From assembly GCF_020514115.1 (NCBI RefSeq), contig NZ_VTKZ01000011.1, positions 1-55,675 on the forward strand: a stretch of DNA of 55,675 nucleotides, in the 5' to 3' direction. Below are positions 9,281-17,468 of the stretch, one piece after another. The translations under genes and the position numbers were made by a program. How positions within the stretch are numbered: the first letter of the stretch is position 1; the number at the start of each line of letters is the position of its first letter. Under the pieces are notes generated by a model. It did not search any database and was not told the DNA's origin. It saw nothing but the letters and a program-made list of their open reading frames with translations. The stretch comes from Synechococcus sp. MU1642. GTDB taxonomy: Bacteria > Cyanobacteriota > Cyanobacteriia > PCC-6307 > Cyanobiaceae.

Positions 9281-10018
9281 ATGAGCGACGCGCCCACTCC
9301 CACCGCTGAATCCGTCGAGGCCGCGGCGCCCGCCCCGCGCCTGTTGCTGGTGGACGACGAGCCGGGTCTGCGTACGGCGGTGCAGGCCTACCTGGAAGAC
9401 GAAGGCTTTGATGTGACCACTGCGGTGGACGGGGAAGAGGGGTTCAGCAAAGCCCAGCAGATGTTGCCGGATGTGGTGATCAGCGACGTGATGATGCCGC
9501 GGCTGGATGGCTATGGCCTGCTGCAGAAGCTGCGCGCCGATGAACGGCTCGGCGGCACTCCGGTGATCTTCCTCACCGCCAAGGGCATGACGGCGGACCG
9601 CACCCAGGGTTATCTGGCCGGGGTAGATGACTACATCCCCAAGCCCTTCGATCCCGATGAGCTGGTGGCGCGGGTGCGCAACGTGGCCCAGCGCCAGCAA
9701 CGTCTGCTGCAGGAGGCGGCGCGCTTCGCCGATACCGATATGGGCCAGATGGCCAAGCAGATCACCGAGATCCGCTCGCTGCTCGCCCAGGCAGAAGCGC
9801 TGCCCTCCACAGAGCCTGTGGTGCACAGCTTCACGCCGCGGGAGGCGAGTGTGCTCCAGCTGGTGGCTGAGGGCCTGATGAACAAGGAGATTGCCCGTCA
9901 GTTGGAGACCTCGATTCGCAACGTGGAGAAGTACGTGAGCCGCCTGTTCAACAAGACTGGCACCTCCAGCCGCACGGAACTGGTGCGTTACGCCCTGGAG
10001 CACCGTCTGGTGACTTGA
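9281..10018 (+). CDS. NarL/LuxR-type response regulator, Ycf29-like
   Basis: A 245-aa two-domain regulator. An N-terminal receiver domain (about 20-135) has acidic residues in LLLVDDEPG, the phosphoacceptor Asp69 in VISDVMMP and the conserved Lys in PKPFDPDEL. A C-terminal LuxR helix-turn-helix (about 180-243) contains TPREASVLQLVAEGLMNKEI. The size and arrangement match the Ycf29 regulators of cyanobacteria and red-algal plastids. No histidine kinase is nearby. The stop overlaps the next gene's TTG start (TTGA), implying coupling with the pseudouridine-synthase-like gene. Confidence 0.85.
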   Translation: MSDAPTPTAESVEAAAPAPRLLLVDDEPGLRTAVQAYLEDEGFDVTTAVDGEEGFSKAQQMLPDVVISDVMMPRLDGYGLLQKLRADERLGGTPVIFLTAKGMTADRTQGYLAGVDDYIPKPFDPDELVARVRNVAQRQQRLLQEAARFADTDMGQMAKQITEIRSLLAQAEALPSTEPVVHSFTPREASVLQLVAEGLMNKEIARQLETSIRNVEKYVSRLFNKTGTSSRTELVRYALEHRLVT

Positions 10019-10962
10019 AGCCGGCCGCGCTCAACGACGGCTGGACCTATCGCGACAAGGTGCCGCGGGCCGATGCCGGCACCTTGGTGAGCGATTGGCT
10101 GGCGGACCGCTACCGTCACTCCGATAGGTTGGTGTGGCAGCAGCGAATTGCGGCTGGTGAGCTGGATTGGAACGGCGCATTGCTCACCGGTGATCTAGCA
10201 CTGCAGGAAGAGGACACCCTCTGTTGGCGGCGTCCGCCCTGGCTGGAGGAGGCGATCCCGGACCAATGGGAGACGATTCACGACGACGGCGATCTGTTGG
10301 TGATCAACAAGCCCTCCGGCTTGCCGGTGATGCCTGGTGGTGGCTTCCTGCGCCACACGCTCACGGCCTTGCTTGAGCCCACCGGTGCCCGGCCGGTGCA
10401 CCGCCTGGGGCGCTTCACCTCCGGCCTGCAGGTGTGTGCCCGCACGCCGCAAATGCGCGCCCTCTGGTCGAAGCGATTCCGGCCGGCCGGCGGTTGCCGC
10501 AAGGTGTATCAGGCCTGGAGCCATCGGGTGCCGGGGTTGGAGCTGGGCCAGTGTTTGATGGTGAGCAGTGATGTGGTGGAACGGCCGCATCCGCTCTTGG
10601 GTTGGATCTGGGGGCCGGAACCGCTCGACGATGAGCCGATCCGCAAACGGTTCTCAGCCCGCTCCGAGCTGGAGCTGTTGGAGCGCACGGCTGACGGCGA
10701 TCGCTTGCAGGTGACGATCACCACCGGCCGGCCGCATCAGATCCGGATTCATCTGGCGCAGCTGGGTAGTCCGCTGCTGGGGGATCCGCTGTATCTCCGC
10801 AATCGCGAGATCACAGCGACAGCAACCCCCGGGGATGGCGGCTACCGGCTGCACGCTTGGCGGCTTTCGGGTCTCCCTCACTTGGGGGAGACAACACTCC
10901 AGGTGGATCCCCCAAGTGAGGGAGATCAGGCTTTGCGGAACTCGATCAAGCGCGAGAAGTAG
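10015..10962 (+). CDS. RluA-family pseudouridine synthase-like protein with altered catalytic motif
   Basis: A 315-aa RluA-type protein. The fold motifs are present: LLVINKPSGLPVMPGG (about 94-109) and the C-terminal TGRPHQIRIHLAQLGSPLLGDPLY. The active-site loop, normally HRLDxxTSG, reads HRLGRFTSG, with Gly132 in place of the catalytic Asp. The codon is GGG at 10408-10410, two base changes from an Asp codon. A TTG start at 10015 overlaps the regulator's stop. The C-terminal 25 residues overlap the convergent chlM end and encode the left and right arms of a long inverted repeat. It may be an active divergent subfamily or a non-catalytic RNA-binding protein. Confidence 0.82.
   Translation: MKPAALNDGWTYRDKVPRADAGTLVSDWLADRYRHSDRLVWQQRIAAGELDWNGALLTGDLALQEEDTLCWRRPPWLEEAIPDQWETIHDDGDLLVINKPSGLPVMPGGGFLRHTLTALLEPTGARPVHRLGRFTSGLQVCARTPQMRALWSKRFRPAGGCRKVYQAWSHRVPGLELGQCLMVSSDVVERPHPLLGWIWGPEPLDDEPIRKRFSARSELELLERTADGDRLQVTITTGRPHQIRIHLAQLGSPLLGDPLYLRNREITATATPGDGGYRLHAWRLSGLPHLGETTLQVDPPSEGDQALRNSIKREK
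10873..10924. repeat. Perfect 17-bp inverted repeat at the rluA-like/chlM junction
   Basis: Left arm 10873-10889 (CTCCCTCACTTGGGGGA) and right arm 10908-10924 are exact reverse complements around an 18-nt loop. The repeat lies 2 bp beyond the chlM stop and inside the last codons of the convergent rluA-like gene. No T-run follows on either strand, so it is not a textbook Rho-independent terminator. It could still end or stabilise the chlM mRNA 3' end. Confidence 0.7.
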
Positions 10963-11639
10963 AAGGGGGCCTTGTTCAGGCTGCGGCGCACCAGCTTGAA
11001 GCCGCAGGCTTCTGCCGCTTTGACGATGCCGTCTTCTTTGAGCGTGTAGGCCCGGGTGGTTTTGCTCGGGCCAGGGAACAGTTGGCCAATGCCCTTCAGC
11101 AGCGCCAGCAGCGGGGTGTATGGCGCAAAGCTCACAATCAGGCGCTTTTCGGTGAGGCTGCAGAGGTGTTTCACCATCTCCTCAGCCGGTTGCTGGGGGT
11201 AGTGGATGAACACATCCAGGCAGCACACCGTGTGGAAGGAGCCGCTCAGACTTTCCAGGTCACTGGCGAAGAAGTTCAGCTTGGCCATGTCGAGGCCGGC
11301 CTCGCGGGCCCGGCGCTCCGCTTCCTGGGCCATGGCCTCGGAAATGTCGCTGGCGTTGATGGATCCAGCGCCCATGGCCGCCAGCAGCAGGCTCAGGCTG
11401 CCCACACCGCAGCCGGCATCGCAGAAGCTCACCTGGCTGAGTTCACCGCTTTCCTTGATCCAGGCCAGCACCTCATCAACGGTTTTCTGGTGACCGATGC
11501 GGATGTTGCGCTGCACCTTGTTCACGTCGTCGCTGTCGCTGTAGATGCGGTTCCAGCGGTCGAAGCCAGTGGTTTCGAAGTAGCCCTTCACCTCCTTCTT
11601 CTCGGCCTGTTTCTGCTCCAGCAGCTGATCGGGGGCCAT
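10926..11639 (-). CDS. chlM: Magnesium-protoporphyrin IX methyltransferase ChlM
   Basis: SAM-dependent methyltransferase, 237 aa, that converts Mg-protoporphyrin IX to its monomethyl ester, the step after Mg chelation in chlorophyll synthesis. Landmarks are GYFETTGFDRWNRIY near the N-terminus, the SAM motif I in FCDAGCGVGSLSL, and KTTRAYTLKEDG typical of ChlM/BchM. The start is ATG 11639; the frame runs 18 codons further upstream without support. It is followed by the perfect inverted repeat at 10873-10924 and preceded on the same strand by nagA with a 25-bp gap. Confidence 0.93.
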   Translation of the reverse strand: MAPDQLLEQKQAEKKEVKGYFETTGFDRWNRIYSDSDDVNKVQRNIRIGHQKTVDEVLAWIKESGELSQVSFCDAGCGVGSLSLLLAAMGAGSINASDISEAMAQEAERRAREAGLDMAKLNFFASDLESLSGSFHTVCCLDVFIHYPQQPAEEMVKHLCSLTEKRLIVSFAPYTPLLALLKGIGQLFPGPSKTTRAYTLKEDGIVKAAEACGFKLVRRSLNKAPFYFSRLIEFRKA

Positions 11640-11664
11640 GGCGGAAGGTTGCGTCGGCGGGATC

Positions 11665-12840
11665 CTAAGCAGCGCAGGTCCAGTGCAGATCACCGTTGTC
11701 CTGGCGCCAGCGCAGCAGCTGCGTCAGTGACCGTCCCATCAAGGCGTCCATGCACCCCGTTGCATCGCCGATCACCCGCCTCGGCGCCACCGTGGCGCTC
11801 CAGATCGCAGCACTGGGGCTGTTACTCCAGCTGGCCAGCCGCTTCACCCCCTCCAGTTGCGGCAGGGTCACCCCCGCCAGGGTGCCGTCCTCGAGGCGGC
11901 AGGTGCCGTTTTCCACTTGCAACACCCGCTCGTCCCAGCGGTGCTCCCCGTCGGCCAGGCCGTAGGGGGCCAGCGCATCACTCACCAGCACTGTCTGCTC
12001 CGGCGCCAGCCGTTGCAACAGCACCGCCATCGTGGGGTGGACGTGCACGCCATCGGCGATCAGCCCCAGGGCAATCCCGCCGCGCCGGCAGGCTTCTCCC
12101 AGCGGCCCCGGTGCCCGGTGGTGCAAGCCCGGCATTGCATTGAAAGCGTGGGTGAGCATCTTTAGCCCTTGATCGAAACCGGCGCTGGCTTGTCCGGCAG
12201 TGGCGGCGCTGTGGCCGAGAGCCACGCTGATGCTCAGATCCCGCAGCCGCTCGATTACCGCAGCGGCCCCCTCCAGTTCGGGGGCCAGGGTGACCAGGGC
12301 AATCTCCGTTTCGAACCCACCGATCCGTTCGTCCAGGGCTTTCAGGCTGGGGCGCGCCAGGTGCTCACGAGGATGGGCACCGCGGCGGGCCTCCGCCAGA
12401 AAGGGACCCTCCAGATGGGCTCCCAGCAGCCGGCAACGGCCTCGACGGTGCTGTTGCCGGGCCTGCCGCAGCACTGCCAGGGCCTGGCGCAGCGGTGCGA
12501 TGCCGCAGGTCACCAGGGTTGGTGCGATCGCTTCGACCCCATCGCGCCACAACAGCTCGAGCAGTTCCTCAAGCCGTGGCAGATCCGCCGCACTCAGTTC
12601 CGGGAAGGCCAGCCCCAACCCGCCGTTGATCTGCAGGTCAACACCCCGGGGGCTGAGCCAGTCGCCGTTCCAGTCTTTATCCGTCTGTTGAGCCTCTGCG
12701 CCCATCGCGTCGATGCGGCAGATCAGCCCTTGGTCGTCGAGGTCGACGCCGTAGCGCTGGTCTCCTTCCCCAGGAAAGGGAACCGGCAGACGAACGTTGG
12801 TGATCCGGTGCATCAACGCAACACTGGCCGCGGCAGCCAT
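11665..12840 (-). CDS. nagA: N-acetylglucosamine-6-phosphate deacetylase NagA
   Basis: Amidohydrolase-superfamily enzyme, 391 aa, that deacetylates GlcNAc-6-P in amino-sugar recycling. Motifs are SPRGVDLQINGG (start of the barrel), LLGAHLEGPF with the metal-binding Glu, ALGHSAATAGQA and LTHAFNAMPGLHHR with metal His residues, and LVSDALAPYG with the catalytic Asp. The start at 12840 (MAAAASVALMHRI) is preferred. ATG 12813 (MHRITN) is equally possible, while the longer frame to 13011 would run into purE. No nagB is nearby, so wall-sugar recycling is the likely role. Confidence 0.9.
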   Translation of the reverse strand: MAAAASVALMHRITNVRLPVPFPGEGDQRYGVDLDDQGLICRIDAMGAEAQQTDKDWNGDWLSPRGVDLQINGGLGLAFPELSAADLPRLEELLELLWRDGVEAIAPTLVTCGIAPLRQALAVLRQARQQHRRGRCRLLGAHLEGPFLAEARRGAHPREHLARPSLKALDERIGGFETEIALVTLAPELEGAAAVIERLRDLSISVALGHSAATAGQASAGFDQGLKMLTHAFNAMPGLHHRAPGPLGEACRRGGIALGLIADGVHVHPTMAVLLQRLAPEQTVLVSDALAPYGLADGEHRWDERVLQVENGTCRLEDGTLAGVTLPQLEGVKRLASWSNSPSAAIWSATVAPRRVIGDATGCMDALMGRSLTQLLRWRQDNGDLHWTCAA

Positions 12841-12851
12841 GGGGGGAGACG

Positions 12852-13406
12852 ATGGCAGTCTTGCCCTTCTGCGTTGTGCCGCCAGTGCTCCCCCGAGTTG
12901 CCGTTGTGATGGGAAGTGACTCCGACTTGCCCACCATGGAACCCGCTGCCGCCATCCTGCGCGAGCTGGGAGTGGAGGTGGAGGTTCGGGTGCTCTCGGC
13001 CCACCGGACACCTTTGGAGATGGTGAACTTCGCTCAAGCCGCCCGGGATCAGGGATTTGGGGTGATCGTCGCCGGTGCCGGTGGGGCGGCCCATCTCCCC
13101 GGCATGGTTGCCGCCCTCACCACACTGCCCGTGATAGGGGTGCCGGTGAAAAGTCGGGCGCTGTCCGGCGTCGATTCCCTCCACTCGATCGTGCAGATGC
13201 CGGGGGGGATTCCCGTGGCCACCGTCGCCATCGGTGGGGGCCTCAACGCTGGCTTGCTGGCGGCCCAGATCCTTTCGGTGGCCGATGCTGGCTTGGCCCA
13301 GAAACTTGAGGCCTATCGCATCAGCCTCCACGATGCTGTGGTTGCCAAGGATGCGCGTCTGGTTGATCTCGGCAGCACGGATTACCTCTCCCAGATGGAT
13401 TCATGA
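12852..13406 (+). CDS. purE: N5-carboxyaminoimidazole ribonucleotide mutase PurE
   Basis: Class I PurE, 184 aa, converting N5-CAIR to CAIR in purine synthesis. The family signatures [12 protein letters not shown] near residues 19-30 and [11 protein letters not shown], which supplies the catalytic His, are clear. A C-terminal extension (DYLSQMDS) is short. The annotated ATG lies only 11 bp from the divergent nagA start, so the promoter region is minimal. A downstream start near [10 protein letters not shown] is possible and would match shorter family members. The stop overlaps the ATG of the next gene. Confidence 0.93.
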   Translation: MAVLPFCVVPPVLPRVAVVMGSDSDLPTMEPAAAILRELGVEVEVRVLSAHRTPLEMVNFAQAARDQGFGVIVAGAGGAAHLPGMVAALTTLPVIGVPVKSRALSGVDSLHSIVQMPGGIPVATVAIGGGLNAGLLAAQILSVADAGLAQKLEAYRISLHDAVVAKDARLVDLGSTDYLSQMDS

Positions 13407-14032
13407 ATGTTCCTGTTCGTTCCACCCTGCGTTCCACGCTGCTTTGGGCGGTGGTGCCTGCGGCGATCGTCTATGCGGTCGCCCTGGTCTGGAGCGCCTC
13501 AGAGGGCATCAGCGCCAAGATGGTGTTGAGGGATTTGGCCCAGTCCTGCAACGTCCCTCTCGGAGAAGGTTTCCTCTCCAGCGTGGGCTATCTGCTTTGG
13601 ATGGCGGCGGCTGCCATTGCCTTGTTTGCAGCGTCCACCCAGCAGATCCAAGGCTCCGTTATGAACCGCCAATTCGCATTCTGTGGTGGCGGCTTCTCGC
13701 TTTGGCTCTGCCTCGACGACATGTTCCTGGTGCATGACCGCTACCTCGGCGAGGCCTTCCTCTACTACACCTACGCCTTCTTCACCGGGCTGTTGTTATT
13801 TCGGTTCCGTGGGCCACTGCGGCGCTTCGGTGGTGACACCTTTTTGGTTTCCGTTGTGCTGTTGGGTCTGTCGGTTCTGACCGATGCCCTCCAGGGACTG
13901 TGGCCGAATTCCTACGAGACGGTGCAGATCTTTGAGGAGGGTTTCAAGTTCCTCGGGATTGCCGCCTGGCTCAGTTTTTGGTGCCATTACGTCAGTTCCG
14001 CTTCCAAGCCGGCTTCCCTTGAGCAGCACTGA
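13403..14032 (+). CDS. Membrane protein of unknown function
   Basis: A 209-aa polytopic protein. Hydrophobic segments are at about 13-31, 60-82, 90-104, 120-135, 147-162 and 183-197. The polar motif LCLDDMFLVHDRYLGEAF lies between the third and fourth segments, and EEGFKF precedes the last. The acidic/His cluster DDMFLVHD is reminiscent of metal-dependent membrane enzymes such as ceramidase-like hydrolases, but that is only a resemblance. Translation is coupled to purE by an ATGA overlap, and the AI-2E-type transporter follows by 21 bp. No function can be assigned. Confidence 0.7.
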   Translation: MNVPVRSTLRSTLLWAVVPAAIVYAVALVWSASEGISAKMVLRDLAQSCNVPLGEGFLSSVGYLLWMAAAAIALFAASTQQIQGSVMNRQFAFCGGGFSLWLCLDDMFLVHDRYLGEAFLYYTYAFFTGLLLFRFRGPLRRFGGDTFLVSVVLLGLSVLTDALQGLWPNSYETVQIFEEGFKFLGIAAWLSFWCHYVSSASKPASLEQH

Positions 14033-14053
14033 TCGATTCGCGTCATCGTTTCG

Positions 14054-15139
14054 ATGACGCCCTGGCCGGCCTGGTTGCGACTTGGTCTTCTGTTGCCGCT
14101 GCTGGGCTTGAACGCCTTTGTGTTGAAGCGTTTGCTTGTGCAGTTCGCCCCATTCCCTGGGCTGTTCCTCACCGCTGCTTTGATCGCCTTTTTGTTGGAC
14201 CTGCCCTGCCGCTGGCTCGCGCAACGGGGCCTTCCCCGCGCCTGGGCCATCGTCAGCGTGGTCCTGGTGACCTTGGGGCTTCTGGTCTGGGCGGCTTTGA
14301 CCTTGGTGCCTCTACTGATTGAACAGTTGAGCCAATTGATCAGTGCCTCGCCGTCTCTGCTCACGGCGGCAGAGCAGTGGATCGATCGAGGTCAGCTCTG
14401 GGTGCTCGACCATGGCCTGCCTGCAGATTTCGCTGATCTCAGCAGTGATCTGGTGGCCCAGTTCAGTCGGCTGGCCACGCAACTGAGCCAGCGCCTATTG
14501 GGCCTGTTGGGGGCAACGGTGGGCACCACGATCAATGTGGTGATCGTGCTGGTGCTGGCAGTTTTTCTGCTGTTGGGGGCGGATCCGATCGTCGATGGCC
14601 TGGCCCGTTGGCTGCCTGATCGTTGGCGGGATCTGGTGCAGACGACCCTCGAGCGCACCTTTCGCGGCTATTTCGCCGGCCAGGTTGTACTGGCACTGAT
14701 TCTCAGTGGTGGTCAGCTTCTGGTCTTCACCGCCCTGACAATTCCCTACGGCGTGTTGTTCGCCGTGCTGATCGGCTTCACCACATTGGTGCCCTATGCG
14801 AGTGCCGTGTCGATCGTTTCGGTGAGTGCGGTGCTGGCGGTTCAAGACCCCCGTACAGGCCTTGAGCTGCTCGTCGCGGCGATCGTCGTCGGTCAGATCG
14901 TCGATCAGGTGATCCAACCGCGGCTGATGGGCAGCATCGTCGGCCTGCAACCGGCCTGGTTGCTGATCTCTCTGCCGATCGGCGCTCGGGTGGGCGCCAT
15001 CTTCGGCTTCGGTGAGTTGCTTGGACTGCTGTTGGCAGTTCCCATGGCCAGTTGCATTAAGACCCTGGCGGATGCCGCCCGGGGCAGTGACGGCGAACTC
15101 AGGCCGCCGGAATCACCCCATGCTCCTGGAGCGCTTTGA
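14054..15139 (+). CDS. AI-2E/PerM-family membrane transporter
   Basis: A 361-aa protein of the AI-2E exporter-like (PerM/YdiK) family. It has an N-terminal helix pair, a long amphipathic central region (about 90-170), and C-terminal membrane segments containing LIGFTTLVPYASAVS and the family motif IVVGQIVDQVIQPRLMGS. Members are implicated in Na+/H+ exchange or small-molecule export, but the substrate here is unknown. It sits downstream of purE and the 209-aa membrane protein. The last 41 bp overlap the 3' end of convergent cysC. Confidence 0.85.
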   Translation: MTPWPAWLRLGLLLPLLGLNAFVLKRLLVQFAPFPGLFLTAALIAFLLDLPCRWLAQRGLPRAWAIVSVVLVTLGLLVWAALTLVPLLIEQLSQLISASPSLLTAAEQWIDRGQLWVLDHGLPADFADLSSDLVAQFSRLATQLSQRLLGLLGATVGTTINVVIVLVLAVFLLLGADPIVDGLARWLPDRWRDLVQTTLERTFRGYFAGQVVLALILSGGQLLVFTALTIPYGVLFAVLIGFTTLVPYASAVSIVSVSAVLAVQDPRTGLELLVAAIVVGQIVDQVIQPRLMGSIVGLQPAWLLISLPIGARVGAIFGFGELLGLLLAVPMASCIKTLADAARGSDGELRPPESPHAPGAL

Positions 15140-15743
15140 TCACCAGCTCCACAGAGTCGGCCAGATCCTGCTTGCCGGTGTCGATTTTGAGCTCGGGTGT
15201 CTCCGGTGCTTCGTAGGGACTGGAGATGCCGGTGAATTCCTTGATCTGACCCGCCCGTGCCTTGGCGTAAAGACCTTTGGGATCGCGGGATTCGCAAACC
15301 TCGAGATCAGCGGCGCAGAACACCTCGAGGAAGTCACCGTCCTCCACCAGGCCCCGAGCCTTGTCCCGGTCAGCACGGAAGGGAGAAACAAAGGCGGTCA
15401 GCACGATCACGCCCGCATCCAGGAACAGCTTTGCCACTTCACCGATGCGGCGGATGTTCTCCTCACGGTCGGCATCGGAGAAGCCCAGGTCTTTGCAGAG
15501 GCCGTGGCGAATGTTGTCCCCATCCAGCACGTAGGTGGCGAGTCCCCGCTCAAACAGAGCCGCGTTAACGGCATTGGCCAGGGTGCTCTTGCCGGAGCCG
15601 GACAGTCCGGTGAACCAAAGAATGGTGCTGCGGTGACCGCGCTGCTTCGAGCGCTCGTCGCGGCCCACCGAGGACTCATGCCAGGCGATGTTGGTGGACG
15701 CACCCTTGTTCGTTAGTTCTCCGTAGGTGGGGCTGGCTGTCAT
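15099..15743 (-). CDS. cysC: Adenylylsulfate kinase CysC
   Basis: APS kinase, 214 aa, making PAPS from APS for assimilatory sulfate reduction. Motifs are the P-loop FTGLSGSGKST, LDGDNIRHGLCKDLGFS (substrate binding), SPFRADRDKAR and the C-terminal KGLYAKARAGQIKEFTGI, all canonical. ATG 15743 is chosen over the GTG two codons upstream. It is a stand-alone kinase, not fused to a sulfurylase. The 3' end overlaps the convergent transporter gene by 41 bp. Confidence 0.95.
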   Translation of the reverse strand: MTASPTYGELTNKGASTNIAWHESSVGRDERSKQRGHRSTILWFTGLSGSGKSTLANAVNAALFERGLATYVLDGDNIRHGLCKDLGFSDADREENIRRIGEVAKLFLDAGVIVLTAFVSPFRADRDKARGLVEDGDFLEVFCAADLEVCESRDPKGLYAKARAGQIKEFTGISSPYEAPETPELKIDTGKQDLADSVELVIKALQEHGVIPAA

Positions 15744-15774
15744 GGCCACGGCATGAAGTGGCGGCCATTCTCCC

Positions 15775-16101
15775 TTAACCCCCAGCTCGTTTCGGCCGGT
15801 ATCCCTCCTTGCTGAGCAGCTCGAGCGCCAGATTCACCTGATCCCCTTGCAGTTCGATCACGCCGTCCCTGGCGGTACCGCCACTGCCGATGCGTGTTTT
15901 GAGCTTCTTCAGCAGCGCCTTGAATCCCGCAGCATCCAGCTCCAGGCCACGGATCACCGTCACGGTTTTGCCACCTTTCCCTCCGCGGGTGGGCTGTACC
16001 CGCACCATTTGCTGCGCCTTGGCTGAGGGCTCCGCCGCAGGGCCGCTCGGTCGCTGCAGGCTCTCGGCATTGCTGAATTCTTGCCAGCCTCCCTTTGGCA
16101 T
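15775..16101 (-). CDS. SUI1/eIF1-like translation factor (YciH family)
   Basis: A 108-aa protein with a SUI1 domain in its C-terminal two thirds: VRVQPTRGGKGGKTVTVIRG, then KTRIGSGGTARDGVIELQGD and a basic tail (GYRPKRAGG). Bacterial members are thought to influence initiation fidelity or act in stress, without a firm role in cyanobacteria. ATG 16101 (MPKGGWQEFS) is preferred over the frame's upstream ATG at 16155. It lies upstream of cysC on the same strand with a 31-bp gap and is divergent from trpB. Confidence 0.88.
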   Translation of the reverse strand: MPKGGWQEFSNAESLQRPSGPAAEPSAKAQQMVRVQPTRGGKGGKTVTVIRGLELDAAGFKALLKKLKTRIGSGGTARDGVIELQGDQVNLALELLSKEGYRPKRAGG

Positions 16102-16201
16102 CCATCCCGTCGCAACCGGCTTGCATTGTCGATGACTGCCCATGCGGCGCCCCATGGCGTGACCGCCTGCTTACGCTGACCCGACGCTCCGCCGTGGATC
16201 C

Positions 16202-17458
16202 GTGACCAGCACCCTGTCCAACACCAGCACTCCGGATCCCTCCAGCCTGCGGCCAGCGGTGCGTCCCGGAGCCCACGGTCGCTTTGGACGATTCGGCGGC
16301 CAGTATGTGCCCGAGACCCTGATGCCGGCGTTGGCAGAACTGGAGCAAGCGGCGGCCCAGGCCTGGAATGATCCCGCCTTTACTTCTGAGCTCAATCGCC
16401 TGCTTAAAAACTATGTCGGCAGGGCTACACCCTTGTATGAGGCCGAGCGTCTCACCGCCCATTACCGCCGCGCCGACGGTGGCCCCCGCATCTGGCTGAA
16501 GCGGGAAGACCTCAACCACACCGGTGCCCACAAGATCAACAACGCTCTGGGGCAGGCCCTGCTGGCGCTGCGCATGGGCAAGAAGCGGATCATTGCCGAG
16601 ACCGGTGCGGGGCAGCACGGCGTCGCCACGGCCACGGTCTGTGCCCGCTTCGGTCTGGAGTGCGTGATCTACATGGGCGCGGAAGACATGCGCCGTCAGG
16701 CCCTCAATGTGTTCCGCATGCGCCTGCTGGGCGCCACGGTGCAACCGGTGACGGCCGGCACCGCCACCCTCAAGGACGCCACGAGTGAAGCCATCCGCGA
16801 CTGGGTGACCAATGTTGAGTCCACCCACTACATCCTGGGATCCGTTGCGGGTCCGCACCCCTATCCGATGTTGGTGCGGGATTTCCATGCCGTGATCGGC
16901 GAAGAGTCCAAACAGCAGTGTCAGGAGGCCTTCGGTCGGCTGCCCGATGTGCTGATGGCCTGCGTTGGCGGTGGCTCCAATGCCATGGGCTTGTTCCATC
17001 CCTTTGTTCAAGACACGTCTGTTCGTCTGATCGGTGTCGAGGCCGCAGGTGATGGTGTGGCCACCGGTCGCCATGCCGCGACGATCACCGAGGGCCGTGC
17101 CGGTGTGCTGCATGGCGCCATGAGCCTGCTGCTGCAGGACGGCGATGGCCAGGTGATGGAGGCCCACTCCATCAGTGCAGGCCTTGATTACCCCGGGGTG
17201 GGTCCGGAGCACAGCTACCTGCGGGAGATCGGGCGTGCTGAGTACGCCGCAGTCACCGATCAACAGGCCCTCGATGCCCTGCGACTCGTGAGTGAGCTTG
17301 AGGGCATCATTCCAGCCCTGGAAACCGCCCACGCCTTTGCCTGGCTTGAGCAGCTTTGCCCCACCCTGGCCGATGGCATGGAAGTGGTGATCAACTGCTC
17401 TGGTCGCGGCGATAAGGACGTCAACACCGTGGCGGAGAAGCTTGGGGATCAGCTCTGA
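16202..17458 (+). CDS. trpB: Tryptophan synthase beta chain TrpB
   Basis: A 418-aa PLP enzyme that joins indole and serine. Hallmarks are [15 protein letters not shown]-like N-terminal sequence, the PLP Lys111 in [13 protein letters not shown], the phosphate-binding GGGSNAMG, and catalytic Glu in the ETGAGQHG region. The start is GTG at 16202. The usual TrpB core begins at [12 protein letters not shown] about 20 residues in, so a short non-conserved leader precedes it. It is not next to trpA, typical of cyanobacteria. The convergent hrcA gene ends 10 bp downstream. Confidence 0.97.
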   Translation: MTSTLSNTSTPDPSSLRPAVRPGAHGRFGRFGGQYVPETLMPALAELEQAAAQAWNDPAFTSELNRLLKNYVGRATPLYEAERLTAHYRRADGGPRIWLKREDLNHTGAHKINNALGQALLALRMGKKRIIAETGAGQHGVATATVCARFGLECVIYMGAEDMRRQALNVFRMRLLGATVQPVTAGTATLKDATSEAIRDWVTNVESTHYILGSVAGPHPYPMLVRDFHAVIGEESKQQCQEAFGRLPDVLMACVGGGSNAMGLFHPFVQDTSVRLIGVEAAGDGVATGRHAATITEGRAGVLHGAMSLLLQDGDGQVMEAHSISAGLDYPGVGPEHSYLREIGRAEYAAVTDQQALDALRLVSELEGIIPALETAHAFAWLEQLCPTLADGMEVVINCSGRGDKDVNTVAEKLGDQL

Positions 17459-17468
17459 CGGTCGGGCT

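Noticed and set aside
9221-10003. 260-aa minus-strand frame opposite the Ycf29-like regulator
   Set aside because: Fully within a clear receiver-LuxR gene on the other strand; low-complexity shadow.
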